DNA of 64,000 bases from Bordetella genomosp. 5. Its GTDB lineage: Bacteria; Pseudomonadota; Gammaproteobacteria; Burkholderiales; Burkholderiaceae_B. Shown here one piece after another: positions 47,104 through 55,706 of this stretch. The translations under genes were made by a program, and so were the position numbers. The notes under the pieces were generated by a model. It worked only from the letters and a program-made list of their open reading frames with translations, was not told where the DNA came from and made no database searches. The DNA lies in contig NZ_NEVN01000007.1 of NCBI RefSeq assembly GCF_002261475.1, forward strand, positions 124,001 through 188,000, written 5' to 3'. Position 1 is the stretch's first letter. The number at the start of each line of letters is the position of its first letter.

Positions 47104-48021
47104 TCAGATGGGATCCCAATCGATCACGTCGGGCGAGCGCTCGAGCGCATAGAAGTGCTTGCGCATCGCGGGCATCGCGATCTCGCCGATGGACTCGGGT
47201 GTCCAGCCATCGGCATGGTGCACCGTGCGCAGCGGCCGCGGCTGGCTCATGAGCATGATCTCGTTTGCCCGCACCGCGAAGATCTGCGCCGTGACCTCGC
47301 GCGCCGCGTCCGACAGCAGATAGACGACCAGCGGCGCCACCTTGCCGGCCTCCATTTTCTTGAGCTTTTCGACGCGGGCGAGCTCGGCTTCGGTCTCGGC
47401 CGGAATCGAGCTCGTCATGCGGCTCCAGGCAAACGGCGCGATGCAGTTCGAACGCACGTGATAGCGCGCCATATCGAGCGCGATGGACTTGGACAGCGCC
47501 ACGATGCCGAGCTTGGCGGCCGCGTAGTTGGCCTGCCCGAAATTGCCGATCAGCCCCGACGTGGAGGTCATGTGCACGAACGCGCCGCCCTCCTGCTCGC
47601 GGAAATGCGCGGCCGCGGCGCGGCTCATGTAGAACGAGCCGTTCAGGTGCACGTCGAGCACCTGCCGCCATTCTTCTTCGTTCATCTTGTGGAAGACGCG
47701 GTCGCGGAGATTGCCCGCGTTGTTGACCACGCCGTCGACGCGGCCGAAGCGCTCGATCGCGGTCTGCACGATGGCGTGCGCGCCTTCGTAGCTGGCGACA
47801 CTGTCGGTATTGGCGCAGGCCTGCCCGCCCGCGGCCTCGATTTCGGCGACCACCTGCGCCGCGGGGCCGCCACTGCCGCCCGCGCCGTCGAGCGCGACGC
47901 CGATGTCGTTGACCACGACGCGCGCGCCCGCGGCGCCCAGGGCCAGCGCGACGGCGCGGCCGATACCGCCTCCCGCGCCCGTTACGACCACCACTTTGCC
48001 CTGCATCATGCCGCCACTCAT
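47104..48021 (-). CDS. Short-chain dehydrogenase (17-beta-HSD4-like)
   Basis: A 305-residue NAD(P)-dependent Rossmann-fold oxidoreductase. Cofactor motif TGAGGGIG (residues ~14-21), NNAG (near 97-100), catalytic Ser in MTSTSG (~152) and YAAAK (~165). The 305-residue length with a long C-terminal tail and the N-terminus resemble the dehydrogenase part of peroxisomal multifunctional enzyme 2 (HSD17B4), i.e. a (3R)-hydroxyacyl-CoA dehydrogenase. First gene of the operon with MaoC and the CoA-transferase; divergent from the LysR gene, with a 138-bp shared gap. Confidence 0.93.
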   Translation of the reverse strand: MSGGMMQGKVVVVTGAGGGIGRAVALALGAAGARVVVNDIGVALDGAGGSGGPAAQVVAEIEAAGGQACANTDSVASYEGAHAIVQTAIERFGRVDGVVNNAGNLRDRVFHKMNEEEWRQVLDVHLNGSFYMSRAAAAHFREQEGGAFVHMTSTSGLIGNFGQANYAAAKLGIVALSKSIALDMARYHVRSNCIAPFAWSRMTSSIPAETEAELARVEKLKKMEAGKVAPLVVYLLSDAAREVTAQIFAVRANEIMLMSQPRPLRTVHHADGWTPESIGEIAMPAMRKHFYALERSPDVIDWDPI

Positions 48022-48159
48022 CGGTCTGCCTCCTCGGGTGCGCCACGCGCACGTTTGCTGGTTGCCCCGCCTTGACGGCAGCGCTTTTCAGCATGGTAGA
48101 TTTCGGGGCGGGTTTGCAGAATTCGAAAATAGATAGACCCCCCTTCTGTGTGGTGGAAG

Positions 48160-49059
48160 ATGAGACACGATCTGACAGACTTGCGGCTGTTCGTCCATGT
48201 GGGCGAGACCCTCAACCTCACCCGTGCGGCCGAGCGCACCTTCCTGTCGCTGCCAGCCGCCAGCGCGCGCATCAAGAACATGGAAGAAGCCTTCAAGGCG
48301 CGCCTGCTGATACGCCAGGCCACCGGCGTGGCGCTCACGCCGGCGGGCGAGGTGCTGCTCAAGCATGCGCATGCCGTGTTTCGCCAGCTCGAGTGCCTCA
48401 ATGCCGATCTGCAGCCCTACGCCAGCGGCATCAAGGGCCGCCTGCGCCTGTTGGCCAACACCACGGCCACCAACTCCTTCCTCGCCGATGCGCTGTCCAC
48501 CTTTCTGGCGCAGAACCCCGACGTCGACATCGAGCTCGAAGAAAAAATGTCGGGCGACATCGTGCTCGCCATCCGCGCCGGGGCCGGCGATCTGGGCATC
48601 GTGGCGGGCAACATCGATGTCGAGGGTCTCGATGTGCTGCCGCTCTTTCGCGACGAACTCGCGATCGTCACCGCGCTCGATCACCCGCTGGCCGCGCGTG
48701 CGTCGATCCCCTTCGTCGAGGTGATCGACGGCTATCAGTTCGTGGGCATCCACCCCAACAGCGCGATCCAGTCCTTTCTCGAAGACATCGCGTCCGGCCT
48801 GGGCAAGCGCATCTGCCAGCGCGTACACGTCGGCAGCTTCGAAGCGGTGTGCCGGATGGTCGAGGCAGGCGCCGGCATCGCCGTGGTGCCGCGGGCCTGC
48901 GCCGAGCGCTACAGCCGCCCTCACGCTCTGCATGTGCTGAAGATCGAAGACAGCTGGTCGCTGCGCGACCGCCTGCTGGTGCGCCAGCGCGGCCGTGACC
49001 TGCCGCGCTTCGCCGAAGACTTCATCGAGCACATCCAGCGCGCCTCGCACGCGAGCTAG
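48160..49059 (+). CDS. LysR family transcriptional regulator
   Basis: A 299-residue LTTR: winged helix RLFVHVGETLNLTRAAERTFLSLPAASARIKNME (about residues 8-45), CysB-like effector domain after ~88. The ATG at 48160 is chosen (MRHDLTDLRLF), with GGAAG just upstream; an ATG at 48148 is an alternative. It is divergent from the SDR-MaoC-CoA-transferase operon, the usual arrangement for an activator of the neighbouring operon, and is followed 159 bp later by a Bug receptor gene. The 138-bp gap contains AATTCGAAAAT-like sequence near 48119, a possible LTTR site. Confidence 0.93.
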   Translation: MRHDLTDLRLFVHVGETLNLTRAAERTFLSLPAASARIKNMEEAFKARLLIRQATGVALTPAGEVLLKHAHAVFRQLECLNADLQPYASGIKGRLRLLANTTATNSFLADALSTFLAQNPDVDIELEEKMSGDIVLAIRAGAGDLGIVAGNIDVEGLDVLPLFRDELAIVTALDHPLAARASIPFVEVIDGYQFVGIHPNSAIQSFLEDIASGLGKRICQRVHVGSFEAVCRMVEAGAGIAVVPRACAERYSRPHALHVLKIEDSWSLRDRLLVRQRGRDLPRFAEDFIEHIQRASHAS

Positions 49060-49218
49060 TCGGACCGCGCGCGCGTCTCGCCACGCGCCCGCAGCCTGCT
49101 GTCGGGCCGAACAGGGGCTTAGGCAAATAAGAATCGGCGCGCGATGCCTTCTGCCCGAATAATGGGCACGCGCCGGCTCCTTGCCGCGCCATAACGATAC
49201 CGACACCGGAGACAAGAC

Positions 49219-50220
49219 ATGATCGACATCACCCGACGCCGCGTCGTCGCGGGGCTGGGCGCCGCCTGCGCTGGCGCCATGGGCCTCGTGCCCGATCTGG
49301 CCCGGGCCCGCGACGCCTGGCCCGCGCGCCCCGTCAACTTCATCGTGCCCTTCCCGCCCGGCGGGCCCGTCGACACCACGGCGCGCCTGGCCACGCAGCC
49401 CATGGCGCAGCGGTGGTCCGAGCCGGCCGTCGTGGACAACAAATCCGGTGCCGGCGGCATCGTGGGCGCGCAGTTCGCCGCCAAGGCCGCACCCGACGGC
49501 TACAACTTCTTCTTTGCGTCGATTCACCACGCCGTACTGCCGAGCCTGCGCGGCAATCTGAGCTACGACATCACGACCGACTTCGAGCCGGTCGGCATGG
49601 CGGCGCTGTTTCCGATCGTGCTGGTCGTGCACGCCGGGCTGCCGGTCAATTCCGTGCAGGAGCTCATCGCCTACGCCCGCGCCAACCCCGGCAAGCTCTC
49701 CTACGGCTCGTCGGGCACCGGCGGGGGCACGCACCTGGCCGGCGAGCTCTTCTGCAGCATGACCGGCGTGAAGATGCAGCACGTGCCGTATCGCGGCAGC
49801 GCCCCGGCGATGCAGGATCTGCTGGGTGGCCAGGTGCAGGTCATGTTCGCCGATGGGCCCTCGGCCATGCCGCATCTGCAGGGCGGCAAACTGCGTCCGC
49901 TGGGCGTCGGCAACCCCGAGCCCAGCCCGCTGTTCCCCGGAGTGCAGACGATCGCCGCCTCGGGCGTGCCGGACTACGAAGCCTATTCCTGGAGCGGCCT
50001 GCTGGCGCCCAAGGGAACGCCCCGTGCGACGATCGAGCGCCTGAACGCCGATCTCGTGCGGGTGCTGTCCGACCCCGCGACCACCCGGGCAATGATGGCC
50101 GCGGGCGCCCAGCCCCGCAGCGGCACGCCGGCGGAGTTCGGCGAGTTCCTGCGCGCCGAAATCGACAAGTGGGGCAAGGTGATCAAGACGGCGGGCATCA
50201 AGCTCGACGCCGGCGCCTGA
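49219..50220 (+). CDS. Bug family solute receptor
   Basis: A 333-residue periplasmic binding protein. The N-terminus (ITRRRVVAGLGAACAGAMG) is a twin-arginine-like signal. Family motifs: VPFPPGGPVDTTARLA, VVDNKSGAGGIVGA and HVPYRGSAPAMQDLLGGQV. The ATG at 49219 follows GGAGACAAG. It is transcribed in the same direction as the LysR gene 159 bp upstream, and converges with a nitronate-monooxygenase-family gene. It may bind an acid that the surrounding CoA enzymes consume; ligand unknown. Confidence 0.93.
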   Translation: MIDITRRRVVAGLGAACAGAMGLVPDLARARDAWPARPVNFIVPFPPGGPVDTTARLATQPMAQRWSEPAVVDNKSGAGGIVGAQFAAKAAPDGYNFFFASIHHAVLPSLRGNLSYDITTDFEPVGMAALFPIVLVVHAGLPVNSVQELIAYARANPGKLSYGSSGTGGGTHLAGELFCSMTGVKMQHVPYRGSAPAMQDLLGGQVQVMFADGPSAMPHLQGGKLRPLGVGNPEPSPLFPGVQTIAASGVPDYEAYSWSGLLAPKGTPRATIERLNADLVRVLSDPATTRAMMAAGAQPRSGTPAEFGEFLRAEIDKWGKVIKTAGIKLDAGA

Positions 50221-50319
50221 GTCGGGTCAGCGCGGGGCAGCCGCCTCGCGCGTGATCTTGAGAAGGACCGTCAGGGGGGCCACCGCGGCGCGCCGTCGCG
50301 CCCGCCCCCCTGCCTGCCC

Positions 50320-51282
50320 TCAGGCCGCGGCCTGCATCAGCCGCCGCGCCTCCTGGTACTCGCGCTTGAGCTGCGCCACCAGTTCGGTGGCCGGCAATAT
50401 CTCTTGCACCGCCCCCACCCCTTGCCCGGCGCTCCATATGTCTTTCCAGGCGCGCGGTTGCCGGGTCTTGTCGAGCTGCGGGCCACCGGGGCGGGCGGCA
50501 TGCACCTGATCCGGATCCAGCCCGACCGAGCGGATGCTGTCGGCCAGGTAGTTTGCGGCCACGCCCGAGAAGTACGGCGTGTTGACGATGTCCTGCGCGG
50601 CGGCGGCGAGCATCATCTCGCGATACCGGTCGGGTGCCAGCGACTCCCGCGTCGCGACGAAGCGCGTGCCCATGTAGGCCACGTCGCAGCCCAGTACCTG
50701 GGCCGCGAGGATGTCTTTGCCGTGGCTGATGCATCCCGACAGCGCGAGCGGGCCATCATAGAAAGCCCTGACTTCGTTGACGAGCGCGATCGGATTGAGC
50801 TGGCCCGCATGCCCGCCCGCGCCGGCCGCCACCAGGATCAACCCGTCGACACCCGCGCGCAGCGCGCGGCGGGCATGCCGCACCGTGGTCACGTCGTGCC
50901 AGACCTGCGCGCCGTAGCGATGCGCCGCCTCGACCACCACCTCGGGCGAATGCAGCGAGGTGATGTAGAGCGGCACGCGATGCGCCACGCAGATATCGAG
51001 GTCGCCGCGCCAGCGCGGATTGGAATCGTGCACGACGAGGTTCACGCCGTAGGGCGCCGCGGGCGCCCCTGGATGTGCGGCGTCGTGCTGCGCCAGCCGC
51101 GCTTCGATGCCCGCGAGCCAGTCGTGCAGTTGCGACTGAGGACGCGCGTTCAGTGTGGGAAAGGTCCCCGCGATGCCGGCCGTGCATTGCGCCACGACGA
51201 GGTCGGGTCCGGAGACGAGAAACATCGGCGCGCCGATGAGGGGCAGGCTCAGTCTGTCTTGCAAACGCATCGCGGCAGCCAT
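50320..51282 (-). CDS. Nitronate monooxygenase family flavoprotein
   Basis: A 320-residue FMN-binding TIM-barrel oxidoreductase of the nitronate monooxygenase/enoyl-reductase family. Recognisable: LPLIGAPMFLVSGPDLV, WHDVTTVRHARRAL, the phosphate site ILVAAGAGGHAGQLNPIALV and ALSGCISHGKDI. The start at the ATG at 51282 is a choice; the ATG at 51270 and an upstream frame to 51345 are alternatives. No good Shine-Dalgarno is seen. Last gene of a minus-strand operon that follows a Bug receptor; family members often act on unusual alkyl nitronates, or as quinone reductases, so the annotation is at family level only. Confidence 0.88.
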   Translation of the reverse strand: MAAAMRLQDRLSLPLIGAPMFLVSGPDLVVAQCTAGIAGTFPTLNARPQSQLHDWLAGIEARLAQHDAAHPGAPAAPYGVNLVVHDSNPRWRGDLDICVAHRVPLYITSLHSPEVVVEAAHRYGAQVWHDVTTVRHARRALRAGVDGLILVAAGAGGHAGQLNPIALVNEVRAFYDGPLALSGCISHGKDILAAQVLGCDVAYMGTRFVATRESLAPDRYREMMLAAAAQDIVNTPYFSGVAANYLADSIRSVGLDPDQVHAARPGGPQLDKTRQPRAWKDIWSAGQGVGAVQEILPATELVAQLKREYQEARRLMQAAA

Positions 51283-51379
51283 CGGATCGGAAACCTGTTC
51301 GGGAAACGGGGCCGCCCGCTGTAGGCAGGCGGCCGGTGGGGGCAAGGACTGCCCGCAGGGCGGGGGCGGGCCGAGTGCG

Positions 51380-52351
51380 CTAATTGACCTGTATCTGGGC
51401 CGAGTCGATCACGTCCGACCACATCGCGTACTCGCGCTCGATACGCTGTTGCAGCGCGCGGGACCCACCCGGGTTCACGGTGTAGCCGCCATCGACCATG
51501 GCCTTGCGAAACTTCTCGTCGGCCAGCACGGCCTGCAAGGCCTCGGTGAGGCGCGTGCGGGTCGCGTCCGGCAGCGCGGGCGGCGCCATGAGGGCGTACC
51601 AGCCCACCACCTCGTAGTCCGGCAGCCCCGCCTCGATCATGGTCGGCACGTCCGGCAGCTCGGGGTTGCGGTTGCGCGAGGTGACGGCGAGCGCGCGCGC
51701 CTTGCCGCTCTTCACGAAGGGGATCGCGGTGCTGGTGATGTCGAACATGAAGGTGATCTTGCCGCTCACCACGTCCATCATGGCCGGCGAGTTACCGCGG
51801 TACGGCACGTGCAGCATCGGCACGGCGGCCTGCTTTTTCAGCAGCTCGGCCGAGAGGTGATTGGACGCGCCCACACCCGCCGATCCGAACGACACGGCGT
51901 CGGGATGCGCCTTGGCGTGTCCCACCAGGGCCTGCACCGAATCCGCGCGTACCTGCGGCCCAACGACCAGCACGTTGGCGTAGTCGACCACCAGGCCGAT
52001 GGGCGTGAAGTCCTTGCGCGGGTCGAACAGTGTGCTCTTCTGCACCTGGGGCGACATGGTCAGCGTGGGACTGGCCGCGAAGCCCAGCACATAGCCGTCG
52101 GGTGTCGCTTTGGCGGTGGCGTCGGAGGCGATCATGCCGCTCGCGCCCGCGCGGTTCTCGACGACGACCGCCTGGTTCAGACGCTCGCCAAGATACTTCG
52201 CGAACACGCGCGCCGTGGTGTCCACCGGCCCGCCCGGGGCATAGCCGACCAGCAGCCGGATCGGGCGATCGGGATAGGTATCGGCGTGGGCCGCGCTCGC
52301 GGCCAGCACGCAGGCGGCCAGACCGGCCCGCAACGCAAGGGGGAACTTCAT
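51380..52351 (-). CDS. Bug family solute receptor
   Basis: A 323-residue periplasmic receptor with a Sec-type signal (MKFPLALRAGLAACVLAASAAHA, cleavage after AHA). Motifs: LLVGYAPGGPVDTTARVFAKYL, VENRAGASGMIASD and HVPYRGNSPAMMDVVSGKI. It lies between the acyl-CoA ligase and the nitronate-monooxygenase-like gene in the same operon. This is the third such receptor in the window and is distinct from the other two in sequence. Confidence 0.93.
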   Translation of the reverse strand: MKFPLALRAGLAACVLAASAAHADTYPDRPIRLLVGYAPGGPVDTTARVFAKYLGERLNQAVVVENRAGASGMIASDATAKATPDGYVLGFAASPTLTMSPQVQKSTLFDPRKDFTPIGLVVDYANVLVVGPQVRADSVQALVGHAKAHPDAVSFGSAGVGASNHLSAELLKKQAAVPMLHVPYRGNSPAMMDVVSGKITFMFDITSTAIPFVKSGKARALAVTSRNRNPELPDVPTMIEAGLPDYEVVGWYALMAPPALPDATRTRLTEALQAVLADEKFRKAMVDGGYTVNPGGSRALQQRIEREYAMWSDVIDSAQIQVN

Positions 52352-52391
52352 GACTGTCGTCTCCTTTGGTATGTGGCCGGTCTGTCACGGC

Positions 52392-53942
52392 TCAGGGCCG
52401 TGCCGCCAGCCTTTCGCGCAGCGGCTGTTTGAGGATCTTGCCGCTGACGGTGGTGGGAATCGAATCGATCAGCCGCAGCTCGGCGGGCCGTTTGTAAGGC
52501 GCGAGCTGCGTACGCAGATGGGCCATCAGACCGGCTCGGTCGAACGCCGCGCCCGGCAGCGGTTCGATGAACGCCACGACCGCTTCGTTGCCATCGGGCT
52601 CAGGCCGGCCGACCACGGCCGACAGGCGCACGCCGGGCCAGGCGTTGATCACGCTCTCCACCTCGAGCGGATAGACGTTGAAGCCCGATCGGATGATGAG
52701 GTCTTTGGAACGGCCGACGATATGCAGCGCGCCATCGTCGCCGAGCAGGCCGATGTCGCCCGTGCGCAGCCAGCCGCCGGCCGGAAGCGCATGCGCCGAT
52801 TGCGCGGGGTCGCGGTAGTAACCCAGCATGACGCCCGGGCCGCGCACCAGGATCTCGCCGCGCTCCCCCGCCGGCAGCGGCGGCGATTCCGGCGCGCCGA
52901 TGCGCAGCTCCACCCCTTCGACGGCGCAGCCTGCCGCGCAGTCGTCGCGGGGCGCGTCGATATCCGTGATGAAGAGCGAGCCCGCGTACTCGGTGATGCC
53001 GTAGCCGTGATGCAGCGGCAGGCCGAACGCCGCCTGCACGTCGCGCTTGAGCGTGGGGTCTAGCGCCGCACCGCCGGTGTACAGATACCGCAATCGCGGC
53101 GCCTGCGGCCTGCCGTCGCCGCCGTGCTCGCGCAGATGCGCCAGCAGCCGGGTGAACATCGTGGGCACGCCTTGCAGCACGGTCAGACCGGGGTCGCGCA
53201 GCGCGTCCAGCACGTCGGCCGGGTCGAAGCGGCTGCGCAACACCAGGCTCGCACCGCCGTACAGCGTGGCGAGCAGCACGGTGGCGATGCCGAAGATGTG
53301 CGAGATCGGAAGCGCCGCGTAGGCGACGTCGGCCGGCACCAGACGCCGCGAGGCGGCGGAGATGCGGGCGAAATGCAGCAGGCCGCGGTGCGGCACCAGC
53401 ACGCCCTTGGGCGCGCCCGTCGTGCCCGAGGTGTAGATCACGGTCGCCACCTGATCGCGCAGCGCTCCGGTCTCGGGCGCGGGCGGCACGTGCCGGTGCG
53501 ATACGGCGATGCCCTCGCCCCAGACGCCGGCGTCGGCGGCTCGCGCGCCGCCGGCCTGGGCATGCGCCGCCGCCTCGCGTGACAGGGCGGCCGTATACAG
53601 CGTGAGCACCGGCTCGGCATGATCGGCGATCACCCCGACTTCGCGCTCGGACAGCCGCGCGTTCACGCCGACCGGCCATGCGCCCGCCCGGCTGCACGCC
53701 AGCAGCGCGACGACCATGGCGATGCCGTTCTCGCCCACCAGCAGCACGCGCTGCCCGGGGATCGCACCCTGGTCACGCAGCCATGCCGCCGCGCGGGTGA
53801 CCCGTGCATCGAGCTCGGCATAGGTGAGGTCGCCTTCGAGCGAGCGCAGACACGGCGCGCCGGGCTGGCGCGTGGCCTGCCAGGCGAGGATCTGATCGAT
53901 ACGGGTCGCGTCATGCAAATTCTCTACGTGGGTCTGCTGCAT
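52392..53942 (-). CDS. Acyl-CoA ligase (AMP-binding, class I adenylate-forming)
   Basis: A 516-residue ATP-dependent acid:CoA ligase. Adenylation motifs YTSGTTGAPKG, GYGITE, TGDIG, GYYRDP and the terminal catalytic lysine in SGKILKQPL. N-terminal conserved fold (WLRDQGAIPGQRVLLV) is present. The chosen ATG at 53942 precedes MQQTHVENL; the frame is open to 54023. It is 4 bp after the thiolase stop in a minus-strand operon. Its place beside a thiolase/DUF35 pair and divergent from an acyl-CoA dehydrogenase pair suggests activation of an unusual acid substrate. Confidence 0.93.
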   Translation of the reverse strand: MQQTHVENLHDATRIDQILAWQATRQPGAPCLRSLEGDLTYAELDARVTRAAAWLRDQGAIPGQRVLLVGENGIAMVVALLACSRAGAWPVGVNARLSEREVGVIADHAEPVLTLYTAALSREAAAHAQAGGARAADAGVWGEGIAVSHRHVPPAPETGALRDQVATVIYTSGTTGAPKGVLVPHRGLLHFARISAASRRLVPADVAYAALPISHIFGIATVLLATLYGGASLVLRSRFDPADVLDALRDPGLTVLQGVPTMFTRLLAHLREHGGDGRPQAPRLRYLYTGGAALDPTLKRDVQAAFGLPLHHGYGITEYAGSLFITDIDAPRDDCAAGCAVEGVELRIGAPESPPLPAGERGEILVRGPGVMLGYYRDPAQSAHALPAGGWLRTGDIGLLGDDGALHIVGRSKDLIIRSGFNVYPLEVESVINAWPGVRLSAVVGRPEPDGNEAVVAFIEPLPGAAFDRAGLMAHLRTQLAPYKRPAELRLIDSIPTTVSGKILKQPLRERLAARP

Positions 53943-53946
53943 GGTG

Positions 53947-55119
53947 TCAGAGGGTCGATGCGTCGCCAAGAATGGCGGTGGATTGACTGGAAAGCGTGCC
54001 GCCGTTGCCGTGCACGAGCGCAAGGTGCGCGTCGGCGACCTGTCGTTCGCCGGCCTCGCCGCGCAGCTGGCGCACGGCCTCGATCATGATGAAGACGCCA
54101 TACATGCCCGGATGCACGCAGCACAGGCCGCCGCCGTTGGTGTTGACCGCCAGCCGTCCTCCGGGGGCGATGGCGCCCCCGCTCACGAACGGCCCGCCCT
54201 CGCCTTTGGCGCAAAAACCGAGGTCTTCGAGAAACAGGATCGTGTTGATGGTGAAGGCGTCGTAGAGCTCGACCACGTCGATGTCCTGCGCCGACACCCC
54301 GGCCATGGCGTACGCGCCGCGGCCCGACTCGCTCGCCGCCGTGACGGTGAGGTCGTGCATCGAGGAGATCTGGCGATTCCAGACGGCGGTCGCGTTGCCC
54401 AGCACGTAGACGGGCTTGCGCGGCAGATCGCGCGCGCGCTCGGCGCGCACCAGCACGAACGCGCCGGCGCCGTCGGTGACGAGGCAGCAATCGCGGACCG
54501 ACAGCGGATCGGACACCATGCGCGCGGAAAGAATGCTGTCGAGCGTGGCGGGCTCGCGCAACTGCGCCTCGGGGTTGCGCTGCGCCCATCGATTGGCCGC
54601 GAGCGCGACCTCGGCGAGGTGCTCGCGAGTGGTGCCATACACATGCATATGCCGGGCCGCGGCGAGCGCATAGCTGCTCAAGGGGTTGAGCGGCTCGTAC
54701 GGGGCCTCGTACGGCTGCGGATCGAACGCCTTGCGGACCCGGCCGATCTCGGCGCGGCTCAGCGCGGACGTGCGCTGCGTGCTGCCATAGCAGACCAGCA
54801 CGGCGTTGCATTGCCCGCTGTCGAGCGCATGCAGCGCGGGCAGCAGATGCGCCACGAAACTGCTGCCGCCCAGCATCGTGCTGTCGATGAACGTGGGCCG
54901 AATTCCCAGATACTCGATGACGGGCATAGCCCACATGGGCGCGGCCACGCTGGCCGTGCACAGGCCATCGATGTCCTGCATGGTGAGCCCCGCATCGGCG
55001 ACCGCGCGTTGCGCGGCCTGTGCCAGGATTTCCATTTCGGTGTAGCCGGTGGCCTGCCCGAGCCCGGCATGACCGACCCCGGCGACCGCCACCCGCCCTC
55101 GCAACCGGCGTGTGCTCAT
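53947..55119 (-). CDS. SCP2-type thiolase homologue lacking the nucleophile cysteine
   Basis: A 390-residue thiolase-fold protein of the lipid-transfer-protein group. It carries the conserved distal segment NTNGGGLCCVHPGMYGVF. In catalytic thiolases a reactive Cys precedes the glycine-rich helix near residue 85-95; here the sequence reads FIDSTMLGGSSFVAHL, with no Cys, as in the DUF35-dependent Ltp2-type retro-aldolases of steroid side-chain degradation. The adjacent DUF35 gene overlaps its start by 4 bases. So aldolytic or scaffold activity is more likely than thiolysis. The ATG at 55119 starts MSTRRLRG. Confidence 0.85.
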   Translation of the reverse strand: MSTRRLRGRVAVAGVGHAGLGQATGYTEMEILAQAAQRAVADAGLTMQDIDGLCTASVAAPMWAMPVIEYLGIRPTFIDSTMLGGSSFVAHLLPALHALDSGQCNAVLVCYGSTQRTSALSRAEIGRVRKAFDPQPYEAPYEPLNPLSSYALAAARHMHVYGTTREHLAEVALAANRWAQRNPEAQLREPATLDSILSARMVSDPLSVRDCCLVTDGAGAFVLVRAERARDLPRKPVYVLGNATAVWNRQISSMHDLTVTAASESGRGAYAMAGVSAQDIDVVELYDAFTINTILFLEDLGFCAKGEGGPFVSGGAIAPGGRLAVNTNGGGLCCVHPGMYGVFIMIEAVRQLRGEAGERQVADAHLALVHGNGGTLSSQSTAILGDASTL

Positions 55120-55508
55120 ACGGCCTCCTGCGTGAACTCGACGCGCGGCACCGTGCCCGACACGTTGACGCGCGCCCGTACCCGCATGCCGATGCCGACC
55201 GCCTCGGGCGCGACGCCGGTCACGCAACTCATCATGCGCACGCCTTCGTCGAGGTCGATCAGCGCGACGTTGTAGTCGCCGCCGGCCTCCGGCTTGCGGC
55301 GCACCACGGTCGTGGAATAGACCTGGCCACGGCCGCTCGGCTCGATCCAGTCGAGGTGGTCCGCGCCGCAATGCGGGCACAGCAGCCGGGGGTAGAACAC
55401 CGCATGCGCGCACGCGCCGCAACGCTGTATGAGGAACTGTCCGCGTGTTAGCGCGGCATGAAAGGCCTGTTCGGCGCCGCCCGAGGCCGTGGCTTCTGCT
55501 GTACTCAT
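55116..55508 (-). CDS. DUF35 OB-fold/zinc-ribbon protein
   Basis: A 130-residue partner protein. The zinc ribbon is CGACAHAVFYPRLLCPHC (residues ~30-47), followed by an OB-fold (GRGQVYSTTVVRRKPEAGG...IDLDEGVRMMSCVTG). These proteins form complexes with SCP2-type thiolase homologues and deliver CoA esters; the gene overlaps the thiolase homologue start by 4 bases, as expected. The chosen ATG at 55508 gives MSTAEATA; a GTG at 55520 is possible. First gene of the minus-strand operon. Confidence 0.92.
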   Translation of the reverse strand: MSTAEATASGGAEQAFHAALTRGQFLIQRCGACAHAVFYPRLLCPHCGADHLDWIEPSGRGQVYSTTVVRRKPEAGGDYNVALIDLDEGVRMMSCVTGVAPEAVGIGMRVRARVNVSGTVPRVEFTQEAV

Positions 55509-55583
55509 CTTCGGATCCACCGTCTGACTTCAAAGGTGACCCAGTGTCCGCGCTCGCCGGCGGGCGGGCCATTCTTCATTGCC

Positions 55584-55634
55584 GAAGCGTGGCTTCAGGT
55601 CATCTGTAGAGGCACGCTTCCGCTGTTCCGAAGC
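55584..55634. promoter_or_regulatory. GAAGCG inverted repeats in the DUF35/ACAD gap
   Basis: GAAGCGTG (55584-55591) pairs with CACGCTTC (55613-55620), and a further GAAGCG follows at 55629-55634. The cluster lies between two divergent operons in a 198-bp gap, so it is a candidate operator. Confidence 0.4.
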
Positions 55635-55706
55635 GGGGGTTCCACAGAGCCAGATTGTGCGCGGCGCCTCACGCGTGGCTAGATGTGCCGCGAGGAGGCG
55701 TGAATC

